NCBI GenBank assembly: GCA_030544235.1
Contig: CM060461.1
Span: 7,757,449-7,821,448, forward strand
DNA: 64,000 nt
Direction: 5' to 3'
Origin: Lepturacanthus savala
Lineage: Eukaryota; Chordata; Actinopteri; Scombriformes; Trichiuridae
Shown here: positions 53,954-64,000 of the stretch, in pieces
Layout of the letters: each line of letters opens with the position of its first letter
Position numbering within the stretch: position 1 is the stretch's first letter
The notes under the pieces: generated by a model
Seen by the model: only the letters and a program-made list of their open reading frames with translations
What the model was told of the DNA's origin: nothing
The model's database searches: none
Program-made: the position numbers and the translations under genes

Positions 53954-55340
53954 GCATCTAATATAAAATCAACAGCACTCAGACAAAAAGGCAGCCTATT
54001 CCATCATGATTTAAAAAAAAAACAAGTCTAATTGTATTGACAGAATGGACCATCCTTACACTGGACATCCATTATCTTTACATTGATTGGCATGAATATA
54101 GGCTAATGTGTCTTTTTCTGCATAGATAGTGGCAGCAGAAATAACCCCTGGGGGGCTAAATTAAACCCTGAATGTTAAGTCCCCTTGGCCAGAGAGTCCG
54201 CACGGTTATTTCAGTAATTCTAAGAAGTCAAACCATTATCTGGTGCTAATCCCAATTCTTTTTCTCCTCTCACACAGCCTTGGATAAAACAAATGAAAGC
54301 GGTCTGTGCCTGAATATCATTCATTATTCACAGAAGTGCTGGGTAAAGTAAGTAAAACTCCACTTTGACACTTTTATAGAAACATCCTGAGACAGAGCAT
54401 ACGCGGGATGGAACACTTATTTTCAACAATAATGTAAAATAGATTAACTTGACATCACTCAAATGTCCTTTTGACGCTCAACTGAACAATCTACAGAAAT
54501 ACGGCGCCTTTCATTAACTTGCTTTTCGTTCTTTTCGAGAAATCAAAGTAAAAGGGGGGAAAACAGAAATTACAAATCGACTGTCATCCACGAGCTGCTT
54601 TATCAGGTGTATCGCATGTAGAGTTTTGTGTGCGCGTGAAACCTAGAACGGAAACCCGCGCATTCAATATAATAATCCACATTCTAAGCATTTCAGGCGA
54701 GCAGCTACACTTTAAGGTGACCGTGAGGACACGAGAAACAAAGTTCACGGCGGGTTCACGGCGTAGTAAAACAAGGTAGGTCACATCGAGTATTTGCGCA
54801 CAGCCACGGCAGCGCGCGGTGCCACTTTTGGTCCGGGAATCCCTTGAGGTTAATCACATTAGGCGACAACTTAGCAAGACAAAGTTAGACTCAAACACCC
54901 GGACTCTTGAACTTGTGGATCAAGCGGGAATCGTGGCTCTGAGATCAGGGGCAGCTCCGCGTGCTCCGGTGCCCGTAGCGCACCTGCACCGTTGCGCACG
55001 GCGGATCCCAAAAAACAAAACAAAAAACAAACAAACGGATATTTAACTGCTGAGCGAAATTCATCCCCCGAAATGCCAGACTAAATGTTTTAAGCGCTCT
55101 TTGCCCTTTAACCAAATAATCTGCCCTCTAACACTTTAAACACCGTCACATACGCTCGATATTACACCAGAAATGTAACTTAAAAGCTTTAACAGGCAAC
55201 AATTGCGACTGAGCTGTCAAGACAAACTAAATTTAAGTGCCTTCCCCCCTCATGCACTTCGTCCACACCGGCTGTGGCGTAAAAAGAAGGCAGCTCGTAT
55301 TCTCCGGTGCATGCAGCCGTCTCCAGGTGATCCTCCTTAC

Positions 55341-55413
55341 CTTTAAAAACTTCCCCCCGGGCGGACAACAGCAGGGTGATCGCTGCAAACAAGCAATTGA
55401 TAACTTTATCCAT
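55341..55413 (-). CDS. ptprm: ptprm exon 1 coding part, signal peptide
   Basis: The coding part is 73 bp: ATG at 55413-55411, then 24 codons plus one base before the donor GTAAGG (55335-55340). The start context is favourable (G at -3, G at +4). The peptide MDKVINCLFAAITLLLSARG then EVFK has a short charged head, a hydrophobic core (LFAAITLLL) and a likely cleavage region around SARG|E. It aligns with the human PTPRM start as I remember it (…LLLTAAGETFSGGC), and the split glycine codon joins exactly to exon 2. No longer upstream in-frame start is needed to explain it. Confidence 0.9.
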
Positions 55414-55415
55414 GT

Positions 55416-55463
55416 CGACGGCGCCGTCGTAGCGTTAACCCCCCGACCAGCTGCGGGGTTAAC
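55416..55463 (-). promoter_or_regulatory. ptprm: Stem-forming sequences in ptprm 5' UTR next to the start codon
   Basis: A perfect 14-bp palindrome, CGACGGCGCCGTCG, occupies 55416-55429, two bases from the ATG. Just upstream, GTTAACCCC (55434-55442) and GGGGTTAAC (55455-55463) form a 9-bp stem with a 12-base loop. If both are transcribed, these GC-rich structures could slow ribosome scanning. The regulatory effect is inferred. Confidence 0.5.
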
Positions 55464-56108
55464 TGCCAACTCTTTCTTGTCTTTATTGCAACTTGAATCC
55501 TACCTACACTTTTACAGGAGTCTTATATCTAAAGTCTTCCGCCCTAGCCCGCCGTCCCTTTTTTGGCGTGCTCGTCGAAGGGGTTTTTTGGGGGGGAGGA
55601 CGCTGTCGCCGACACGGCTGCTCCTTGCCGGGCTTGCTCCACACTTGGAGGAGGAATGTGTGAGTGAGTCCTGATTCCTGAATTACGCGTGGATTGAGTG
55701 GTCCGGCAGCTCCAGGAGAGCGGCGGCTGCGCGCGCGCCGTCTATCCGGTAGAGGGCGTGTGTGCGCCCCGCTGGGTGTGTGCGCGCGCGTGTGTGAGGA
55801 GACAGTCGGAGGTGGGGTCCCCCTCCTCTCGCCTCTCGACGAGGCGTTTACTTGGACCAGTTGTGCGGTCTGAAGGTAATTGAAGTAAGGTTTATATCAC
55901 CCGATTATGCAAGAACTGTCAGCTCAGTCAGCAACCGTTAATTTAAAGTAGTCAATAGCCATTAATCAATAGTAATAGTCACTGATATTGGGATAAATTA
56001 TGACCACCGGTGTGCGAGCTCTATTGGCACATTAATTTTTTGCTCTTGTGTTATTTGGCATTGATTCTATTTACTCGTTGTCCTCATCATATACTGCATG
56101 TTCAAATA

Positions 56109-56539
56109 TAGGGTGATATCAGGTAAACTGGGCCACTTTTTGCTAAATCGCTCGGGACAATAACAAAATACATAATATGCCTTTTCCATGTATATTTTTG
56201 ATTACTAATAACCGTTTCTGATCATTTTATGTTGGAATTATGTGATCAAGTATAATTATTTAGGCCTATATTTAGGCTCTAAAAATCTGCTGTGCCATTT
56301 TTTTTGTTTGCATGAGCGGTTTCAGGTAAAATGGGTTTATTTCGATTTGTCATGCCAGGCTACTTACCATGCACATTTGTGGTGCAGTCTAGATTTGAAT
56401 TATTGTCTCACCTCACCAGAGAAACCATATCAAGCAGAGGTATGTAACAGTCTGAAATCCTTTGTAGTCACTGGCTCTAATTTCCAGAGGGCTGGGACCC
56501 CCAATCCTTAAATGGCCCATTTTACCTGATATCACCCTA
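56109..56539. mobile_element. 431-bp element with 29-bp terminal inverted repeats
   Basis: The left end TAGGGTGATATCAGGTAAAC (continuing TGGGCCACTT) and the complement of the right end TAGGGTGATATCAGGTAAAA (continuing TGGGCCATT) differ at about two positions. The interior is AT-rich with one further internal TTTCAGGTAAAATGGG copy near 56320. No transposase is encoded. The target-site duplication is unclear, so the superfamily is left open. It lies about 200 bp beyond the ptprm CpG region. Confidence 0.8.
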
Positions 56540-57867
56540 AATGTATTTAGTTTGCCAACACATTGTTCACCAATGTAGAAATATGCAGTGTTGTATCCTA
56601 CATATGGAGAAACAAACAATATGGGACCTTTACTCCCATGGTCGGTAACTGTATAGTTGTGACATCACTTAACTTTACAGAGGTTCTGACAGCTCATTTT
56701 AAGGCACAGTTTCTGAATACAGACAACATTTATTTGTGAATTGAGCATTTTGAAAAATGGGACAGTATTTATAAAACATCTGAAGCTTCTTATAATCAAA
56801 AAACAAGACATGGGTCAGTGAAAAATAATAGTCGACAAGATGAGAAAACTTTTAAAATACAGTTTTAAAAGCATTCATCAGGTCTCCCAAAATGTACATC
56901 TTCATGTTGTGTTCATGTTGGCTGTCATTTGAAAATCCATCTGTACTATTTGAAAAAAAAATCACACAGAATGTGCAATTTATTTTTTACACAAAATGTC
57001 AAATGTTGAAACCACAAAAGAATGATAATTTTTAAATATTTAAGCCACCTAGGCTATAAAACTAATTTATAGCATGTGTTTTCAATTTTTTAAAAGCCTT
57101 TTTAAGAGAGTTAAACTGGTAATGGTTAATCTGGTAACAAGTTTTTAGGGTTACACCACATGACACTTGACATTATCCCACAAATTACTTTTTTCTAAAA
57201 CATGCTATATTTATATATTTATCGCTGTAAGACCTCTTACATTGTTGTAAAACTCTTGTGTTATGATCAAAAGCTCCCAAAGGGCCACAATGAACCTTCT
57301 GGTAATATTCCTTTGCCAACTGCTATTTCCTGAGGTCTGAACTTATAACTTCAGCTTGTAAGCCAACGTAAGGGAGCAGTCTGCCTCTTGAAATTCGACC
57401 ATACCTTGACAAACAACTTGTCAAGCTCCATTTGCTGATGAAGATCATTTGATCTGCTCAAAAAGCTCCAGAGGGGCCACTAAATAGATCTTGTGGTTAT
57501 ATATTTACCAAATAATAACTCTGTGCTTCATTCTCTAAGGTACTACTTCTTTCTAATGCTTCTTTTCACCTCACATCCTCATCCTCACCTTTACCTCAAA
57601 TGACAATGATGCCTCCTAATATGTGATGTGTCCTGATGGCATCAGCGTGGAAAAACTTTAACACAACTTGGCTCAGTGTACAGAGTCCCTAGAATTTAAT
57701 GAAACAATGTGGATGTTTGATTAATGATTAATAACTGCATTTAACTAAGGAAATAAGCCCTTTTCATGCTTAAGTTGACGCCTTAATTATTGAACTTAAT
57801 ATAAGTTACTAATTTAAAATTAGCCAGCTGGATTCTTAATCATAGTTCACCTTGTGTGTCGCTGATC

Positions 57868-58110
57868 ATTGATCCATCCATCCATTCCATTTTCTATAGC
57901 TGCTTATTCCTTACTAGGGTCACAGGGATCTGCTGGAACCAATCCCAGCGACAGGTTACCAGCCTATCATGGGTCACATACATCATTCACTCACTTACAC
58001 CTATGGGCAATTTCCACTTACTCTAAGCATGTTTTTGGAGTGTGGGAGGAAGCCAGAGAAAACCCACGCAGACACGGGGAGGACATGAAAACCCCACACA
58101 GAAAGGTCCC
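57868..58110 (-). mobile_element. Retroposon-type interspersed repeat, copy 1
   Basis: The left edge is a CATC tandem (ATCCATCCATCCATTCC), followed by TTTTCTATAGCTGCTTATTC, GGGTCACAGGGATCTGCTGG, GGGAGGAAGCCAGAGAAAAC and CCACGCAGACACGGGGAGGA. This is a very common teleost repeat. The tandem tetranucleotide at the left edge, read on the minus strand, looks like the microsatellite 3' tail of a LINE-type retroposon. It shares its body with the 59.27-kb copy. Confidence 0.75.
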
Positions 58111-58867
58111 AGCCGTAGGAAAATATAAGGAAAAAGCCCAGGCTGATATTCAATAGAACCTCACTGCAAAACAGGTCGGCATCATCCAAGCTTCGATGCA
58201 TCAATAATGATCCCTTTGCTCTTATATATGCAAATATTTGTTCAAAATTAGTCCTATCTAAGATGGTGAGTGCAAACAGCAGCAGGGTATCCTCACAGCA
58301 ATATCAAACAGAGGCAGGGAGACGCAACTAATGACAAAGTCAGCCAATGTCATTCCCTTATTGGTTTTGCATGCATAAACACACATTTCACTTGTAACAG
58401 CAGTTTTCGCGGCTAATTAAAAATGCAGCCAGAACGACATGAGTCCACAATTTGTCTCAAAATGACCTCATGTTGTCAAGGCTATACTCCACATGGCTCC
58501 GGTGGCTGTTTTTTTTTGTTGTTGTTTGTTTTTTTTGTTTTTTATAAAAGCGCTGAAAACAATGACTGGAGCGATTCTTAGAGAAACACCGCACATCTCG
58601 TTGTGGTCTTTAGGTTTTGTCTTGGCTTGCAGCAGTTATGTTGCCAGGATTCTGTGAATGCCATGTCTGAGCACTGCTGTCATGGGAAATTGTGAGAATA
58701 TAAACTCCTCCAATTGGACGGACTGACAGATGGATAACATCATTGTCTGCGCTCACAGAGAGAAAAGGAGAGAGAGCATTTATGTGTGTGATTAACCTGT
58801 ACCCTCATACACACAGTTGTGCATGTGCATTCAATTTAACACATATGTTGCATCAAATTGTGTTCAT

Positions 58868-58878
58868 ACACACACATA

Positions 58879-58915
<37 letters not shown>
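58868..58915. repeat. AC / TG microsatellite
   Basis: A short ACACACATATAC stretch is followed by about 17 TG units. Confidence 0.95.
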
Positions 58916-58917
<2 letters not shown>

Positions 58918-58954
58918 CTTTTACTCATTTCATTAAAATTCAGAGCACTACTAT

Positions 58955-59663
58955 TCAAATTGACAAGGTTAGAAATAATGATTTGTATTTGGAAATAACT
59001 GTTTTCCTTCAAACTTTGCTTCTGTCAAAGGAAGGTCAGTTTTCTAGCTTCTCTAACCGGCTAAACTGTTTTCAGCTGTGCTAACATGATTGCACGAGGG
59101 TTTTCTAATCATCCATCAGCCTTCTGATGCAATGATCAAACACATTGTACCATTAGAACACTGGAGTGATAGTTGCTGGAAATAGGCCTCTATACACCTA
59201 TGTAGATATTGCACCAAAAACAGACATTTGAAGCTAGAATAGTCATTTACCACATTAGCAAGGTCAGTCAGTCAGTCAGTCATTTTCTATACCTGCTTAT
59301 TCCTCATTAGGGTCGCAGGGGTCTGCTGGAGCCTATCCCAGCACGTTACGGCGAGAGGCAGGGATACACCCCAGATGGTCGCCAGCCAATCGTGGGGCAC
59401 ACACACCATTCACTCACACACTCACACCTACGGGCAATTTAGAGTCGCCAATTAACCTCAGCATGTTTTTGGACTGTGGGAGGAAGCCGGAGTACCCGGT
59501 GAAAACCCACGCAGACACGGGGAGAACATGCAAACTCTACACAGAAAGGTCCCAGACCCAGGACGCAAGGCGGTCCCACATTAGCAAGGTATAGAGTATA
59601 TTTCTGATTAGTTTAAAGTTATCTTCATTGGAAAAAAAAACATTCTAAGTGAATGGTAATGTA

Positions 59664-59664
<1 letters not shown>
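58955..59664 (-). mobile_element. TIR element (CACTACC...GGTAGTG family), copy 4, reversed, truncated and interrupted
   Basis: In reverse orientation it matches the 46.1-kb copy: GCTTCTCTAACCGGCTAAAC, CAGCCTTCTGATGCAATGAT and ATTGCACCAAAAACAGACAT. Its right end, GTGAATGGTAATGTA at 59650-59664, is a degraded terminal repeat. The left terminal repeat is missing. A retroposon inserted at 59265-59575 splits it, and the TA array begins directly at its right end. Confidence 0.75.
59265..59575 (-). mobile_element. Retroposon-type interspersed repeat, copy 2, with 15-bp target-site duplication
   Basis: It begins with a CAGT tandem (about five units), then TTTTCTATACCTGCTTATTC, GGGTCGCAGGGGTCTGCTGG, TGTGGGAGGAAGCCGGAGTA and CACGGGGAGAACATGCAAAC, ending near GACGCAAGGCGGT. 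The 15-bp sequence CCACATTAGCAAGGT flanks it exactly (59250-59264 and 59576-59590) and is the uninterrupted host sequence in related copies. A duplication of this length points to LINE-machinery insertion, and the tetranucleotide run is then the 3' tail on the minus strand. Confidence 0.85.
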
Positions 59665-60003
<339 letters not shown>

Positions 60004-60039
60004 ATTTACAGCCAAATAATTATTATAAAAGTTTGTTAC

Positions 60040-60400
60040 TGTGCACTTCTACTTTGCCAAGATAAAGATCTGTGCATGTGACAGGTGTGGCTCATCAAGA
60101 TGCTGATTAAACAGCATGATTATTACACAGGTGTGGCTTCGGGCTGGTCAAAATAAATAGCTACACTGAAAAATGTATAGTTTTATCACACAGCACCACG
60201 CACAACACAATCCACCCATCATTTTCACCTGCAGAGACCAGCCGTCAAGCTGATGCAACAGTTGATTCGCACAACCAAAGAATTTCTGAACAAACTGTCT
60301 GAGACATTTCTCACAGTTCCACAACTCCGGAATTCCAGGAAGCGGAAAACATCCCAGTTCTTACATGACCTGCATACTCTCTGGAGTGATACATTCATAT
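60040..60400 (+). mobile_element. Internally deleted Tc1-like transposon relic
   Basis: The left part (TTTGCCAAGATAAAGATCTG, GACAGGTGTGGCTCATCAAG, GCTGATTAAACAGCATGATT) matches the 5' region of a well-known fish Tc1 family. The part near 60335-60385 (CCAGGAAGCGGAAAACATCC, CAGTTCTTACATGACCTGCA) corresponds to a late transposase segment resembling LEAENVPVL..PAYS. The region between is strongly deleted, so only disconnected pieces remain and no functional transposase is encoded. Confidence 0.65.
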
Positions 60401-61833
60401 CTGTTGAAATACACAAAAATGTGTAAAAGACCACACAATGGGAGTCTTACTGAAGATGTGTTAGGGGGTGTTTCAGTGATTCTCCATAAATCACATTTGA
60501 CAAATATATCATAATGATATTCTACTCTGAGTGGTGATAACAGTCATGTACATATATATCATATTCCCACCACCCCTTTTTTTAATTTTTACCCAGTAAC
60601 CTTTCAAAAGCTTACTTTCATCACGTTCTCAAAGCAGGGCACAGAAAAGCTGACATTACACTGATTGGATGGGAGGAAGTGCCTCCAAAATTGATGCCAG
60701 ACAGGGATCAAAAGATTCCATATTTAGGACTCAAAGGGTATGACAGCAGCGTGCCATTTCAATGACTCACTGTTACAGAGTTCTGAACAAGTGAATAGGA
60801 GATATTGACATTTCATCATTGAGAGCCAACACCAGCCGTGGAAGAAATTGTCAGCCCTGCAAGCAAATCTATTCCCCTTCATATTTCTCCCTGCAGGGAC
60901 AGTTTGAATTGCATATGAATGATGACACATAGTAATTGCAATAAGTGGTAGTATAATACTGTTTGTCAATAAACGCCACCCTATGCGAGGAGTCTCAGCG
61001 TGGCTGAATAAATCGCCCAACTTTAAAACGCATTCCAAAGAAAGATTTATTAAGCCTCCCCTCATGTGGCTGCCAGACGTCGGTGATTTTGTCATTTAAT
61101 TCCATTGTGATTATCCCGTGCCTTGATTGTCAAACGCTCAATACGGGATTGATTAGCTGTCCTTCATTATGGGAAGTCTCTGGCTGCTAGTGGTGCTAAA
61201 CTGTTTTTCCAAGCTAATGCAAAATACTTTTGAATGAAAAACTCACAGCGGCAATCTGTGCTCACCCAGTTGTAATATCTCTCGCACTATGTCGTTATAA
61301 AGAAAAATTATCTGAGCGAGCTGCAGTTAAATTTCAAATCCCGCACCACCAGCGGTGGGTGATCCCCAGTGTACGGCTGACCGTGGAGTAGCCAATGTCT
61401 CTTCCTGCAATGAGTTTGAGTTTCAGGCAGCGGATGATTGAATCAGTTAAATGCCACATTGGTTCATGTGTTTTTTTTCTCAACTGCACTAAAGACTATA
61501 TAATAATGTCCATTTTATGCTAAATGAGTCGTACAAGCAAAGTCATTGTATTGTCACTGGTGTAGTAACATCAGCGCACATCACTAATACCTGAATTCAG
61601 GTCATCTGACTGACTCACACGGATGTAATATCTTTATAGGCGCTTTATTTGACATGTCCCATGATCACTATCTAGGACAAAGACTTATTCAGGAGGAGTT
61701 CATCTATCATGAATGCATGGTGTGTGTGTGTGTCTCACAGTGTACACTGTGAGTATTGTAATGACAAGTATTTACCAACAGAGGTCACTTTTCAGTCTTT
61801 TCTGTATCTCCATCTATTCTCATTGACTGGTAA

Positions 61834-62327
61834 TACACTGCATTTTTTTTCTGAAATCAGTATCTCTACATGTATTCCAGCCATTCTATTCCAGCGTCTG
61901 TTGAATTCCAACACATGCACACCTCATTCTGCTTAAAGAGGAACCAGGAGTGGAATAAAGTCACCCAAGAACAATGGTAAAGACTGTGGAGAGCATGCCA
62001 AAATGCATGAAAGCTGGGATTAAAAATAAGGGATATTCTGAACTATTCTTAAGAGTAAACATTAGTATTTTGTTGTTTTAAAATGAATTTGATCTTGTTT
62101 CTGCATTGTTTGAGGTCTGAAAACATTGTAACTTTTTTGATATTTTGACCATTTGTAATTTTCTGCAAATAAATGCTCTAAACACTGATATTTTTATTTG
62201 GAATTCGGGGTATGTTTTCAGGAATTCATAGAATCCAACAAAAATGTTCCTTTTGCCAAAACACATGCCTATAAGTAAAAAAATCTGATCATTTTGCAGT
62301 GCTCTCTTATTTTTTTCCAGAGCTTTA
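61834..62327 (+). mobile_element. Tc1-like 3' fragment with intact right terminal repeat
   Basis: It starts CACTGCATTTTTTTTCTGAA and contains CATTCTGCTTAAAGAGGAAC and GTGGAATAAAGTCACCCAAG, the same family as the fragment at 46.2 kb. Near 61990-62035 a transposase C-terminal frame (ESMPKCMKAGIKNKG) is visible but carries an upstream 2-base deletion. The right end reads GCAGTGCTCTCTTATTTTTT then CCAGAGCTTTA, the terminal repeat. The outer left terminal repeat is lost. Confidence 0.75.
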
Positions 62328-63586
62328 CAGTCAAGTTGATACAAATTCAGTTTTATTTACAGGAGAAACCTGATAATATACTGAGAGAAATTATTCACAT
62401 CCACACCTTTACCCATCACATAACAAAGCCTCGAGAAGTATCAGCTCTTATTGTGAAAAATAGAACAAAAGTCAACTACAAGAGGGATCACTTATCATTC
62501 AGAAAAAAAAATCCTCTTCTGTGCAGAAGCGATTACATGAGTGGGTTAAACGTACTAACAGAATGCACAAAGCTGACATTTAATGAATTCTGATCATTAA
62601 CTGAGAACCAGATTCAGAAACACAAAGACCATACTTGACTTCACTTGACATTCGGGTGGTGTGATATGATTGGAAGCAGTGTCACAATATTAGCGAAATT
62701 ACATTTCTGTTATATTTCTACAATATAAAAATGTATTAAAAACCTCAAAAAAAGACAATCAAACTGATGTTAAAGTCAACCAAGTATTTCTCTGTGTTGC
62801 GTTAAGAAAAATCACATTTCTAACAATAAACTGATACTAAAATTTCATTTCTTAGACTGGTTTCAGAGAGGATATCTTGCTCTGATATCCTCTATGAAAT
62901 AAGATGAAAACATATTCTCTATGCTACATGATATTGGGTCATGCAGCAAAGTTTGACAATATGACACCTTCAACAGTGTTGTTCCTTTTTCTTTTTAACA
63001 ACTACAAAACATCTGCAATCAGTTTTAAACAGCTCAGGGACATGTGGAGGGGTTTAGGGACGCCGTAGCAGGTGTTTCGGAAAATGCGGTACTAAATTAA
63101 ATGCAGACGAGTTTTATTTAAGTTTGAATTGAATAACGTGTCCCATATTTTTTTTACCCCTGCACATGACAAGAAATGACAAGTTTTCTCCCGTCACCGC
63201 TTTCAAACAAGCTCAGAGGAGCTGCCACCCAGCAGCAGCAGCCGCTCCCAGCTGATGGAGTGGAACAACATTTAATCAGAGACCTTGTTGTCCCTGTTGT
63301 GTTTTGTTTGGTTTGTTGTTTTTTTTTTTTTCCTAAGCTCCCCCAACCCCCCTTCCCACCACCACTGTTCTTTCCACTGACTTTACACACCCGATCCTCA
63401 TGACCTGAATGCAACAAAGACAGCAGTGATCTCTGCAGCTGAACTTACCCTGTGCGCCCCTCGCTGCCACAGGCCAAACACGATCAAGCGGCCTAATCAG
63501 CTTTCCAAATGTGGACCTGTGAATTTTTGCATGTCATGACCCTTTACTGTGGATTAACACACGTGACCCAGCGTTTTCTATTATTT
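62328..63586. other. Intergenic stretch before lrrc30
   Basis: No exon, RNA gene or clear transposon is seen. A small hairpin lies at 62861-62899 (TTTCAGAGAGGATATC and its near-complement, 15 of 16 matching, loop TTGCTCT). An 11-13 base poly-T is at about 63319-63331. Confidence 0.6.
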
Positions 63587-63592
63587 TTTATT
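63587..63592 (-). terminator. lrrc30: Possible lrrc30 polyadenylation signal
   Basis: AATAAA on the minus strand lies 163 bases after the lrrc30 stop codon. It is the first such hexamer seen downstream of the stop. Whether it is used is not shown by the sequence. Confidence 0.35.
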
Positions 63593-63754
63593 TGTACTAC
63601 AAGTGAAAAGCAGAAAATTATAGCTGTTACCAGTTCCTGGTAAGAGAGCATCATAACTACCATGTGCCAGGGGTCAGATTTTGTGCCAACAACATCACAT
63701 TACGACACACTCTTTTAGACACATGCACATAGAGGCGTACACAGCTGTAGTCCC

Positions 63755-64000
63755 TCACGTGGGCTTGAGGTAGTTATAGAGGGCGCTGAGTCCTCCTTGC
63801 AGCACCTCCTGAATAGGCTTGAGGAGGGGGTTATGGATGATATGAAGTCCTTTATCCAAGGGATGGCAGGCCAATCTCCCGAGCCTGCTCAGAAGATACA
63901 TTTCCACCGGCACGCTCTGCAGTTCATTGAAGTCAACGTTGAGGAGCTCTAAAGTCTCCAGGAAGCACAGTGTCTTAGGCAGCGTGTGGATACAGTTTCC
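63755..64000 (-). CDS. lrrc30: lrrc30, C-terminal part (leucine-rich repeat containing 30), cut by window edge
   Basis: An open minus-strand frame of 81 codons plus TGA (63757-63755) enters from the right edge in frame. It begins GNCIHTLPKTLCFLETLELL and continues with a leucine-rich repeat (LETLELLNVDFNELQSVP, then MYLLSRL) and the C-terminal block DKGLHIIHNPLLKP. From memory, human LRRC30 ends with the same architecture (GNNIHSFPRSLC..., DKGLHISHNPLSKP, ...GYLK), a very specific match. LRRC30 is a small protein of about 300 residues made almost wholly of leucine-rich repeats; its role is not well established. In human it lies upstream of PTPRM on the same strand, as here. About 220 residues are missing beyond the edge. 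Confidence 0.92.
   Translation of the reverse strand, partial: GNCIHTLPKTLCFLETLELLNVDFNELQSVPVEMYLLSRLGRLACHPLDKGLHIIHNPLLKPIQEVLQGGLSALYNYLKPT

Larger units (their letters stand above)
54600..55870 (-). promoter_or_regulatory. ptprm: CpG-rich ptprm promoter / 5' UTR region
   Basis: CpG density rises sharply around exon 1, with clusters at 54790-54835, 54950-55010, 55410-55460 and 55690-55800 (runs such as GCGCGCGC near 55730 and 55787). This is the expected pattern of a CpG-island promoter covering the first coding exon. On the minus strand a TATAAA lies at 55891-55896, about 480 bp upstream of the start codon; it may be incidental. The transcription start cannot be placed from sequence alone. 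Confidence 0.65.

Noticed and set aside
55237..55674. Plus-strand frame of 145 codons opposite ptprm exon 1
   Set aside because: Antisense shadow in the CpG-rich region overlapping the real first exon.
55891..55896. TATAAA on the minus strand considered as the ptprm TATA box
   Set aside because: A CpG-island promoter usually lacks one, and its distance from the start codon cannot be tied to a transcription start; kept only as a note.
57225..57560. Two similar short segments (AAGCTCCCAAAGGGCCAC and AAGCTCCAGAGGGGCCAC)
   Set aside because: Possibly an internal duplication or old repeat, but too diverged to define a unit.
62861..62899. Hairpin considered as a microRNA precursor
   Set aside because: A 16-bp stem with a 7-base loop is shorter than a normal precursor and no extended pairing surrounds it.

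Overview
The window reads as nuclear DNA of a teleost fish. Coding sequence is sparse (under 1.2% of the window), intron-exon junctions follow GT-AG, dinucleotide microsatellites are frequent, and there are many decayed copies of repeat families that I recognise from ray-finned fish: several Tc1/mariner types, a pogo-like element, hAT-like and piggyBac-like non-autonomous elements, an L1-type LINE tail and SINE-like retroposons. No bacterial, organellar or viral gene content was seen.

Two genes are supported, both on the minus strand. The main one is the 5' end of the receptor-type protein tyrosine phosphatase gene ptprm. Exon 1 (signal peptide, 55341-55413), exon 2 (first part of the MAM domain, 14887-15009) and exon 3 (rest of the MAM core, 1306-1580) join in consistent reading phases (1, 1, then 0) with canonical splice sites. 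Intron 1 is about 40.3 kb and intron 2 about 13.3 kb; intron 3 runs off the left edge. The second gene, at the right edge, is the 3' part of lrrc30 (63755-64000), a leucine-rich-repeat protein. From memory, LRRC30 lies just upstream of PTPRM on the same strand in human 18p11, so the order seen here agrees with conserved vertebrate synteny and supports both calls.

Layout from left to right: 1-1305 intron 3; 1306-1580 exon 3; 1581-14886 intron 2, with a long inverted repeat at 2806-3042, a pogo-like transposon relic at 4604-5632 and a SINE-like relic near 9.5 kb; 14887-15009 exon 2; 15010-55340 intron 1, which holds an L1 tail (16.7-17.4 kb), a foldback repeat (25.5-26.0 kb), Tc1-type fragments, a piggyBac-like element (28.5-29.7 kb), a very long AC array (34.4 kb), an isolated CpG-rich block (36.7-37.3 kb), nested elements (43 kb and 46 kb) and a local duplication of unique sequence (41.9-42.1 kb); 55341-55413 exon 1, inside a CpG-rich promoter region; 55.9-63.75 kb intergenic, with a clean inverted-repeat element at 56.1 kb, a retroposon flanked by a 15-bp target-site duplication at 59.26-59.58 kb, a 340-bp TA array and Tc1 fragments; then lrrc30.

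The two genes are neighbours, not an operon. PTPRM is a homophilic cell-adhesion phosphatase of the plasma membrane; LRRC30 has no well-established function. I found no convincing previously undescribed biological system. The most useful leads are the long imperfect inverted repeat in intron 2, the CpG block inside intron 1, the duplicated unique sequence at 42 kb, the predicted 5' UTR stem structures next to the ptprm start codon, and several insertions whose target-site duplications show their mechanism.
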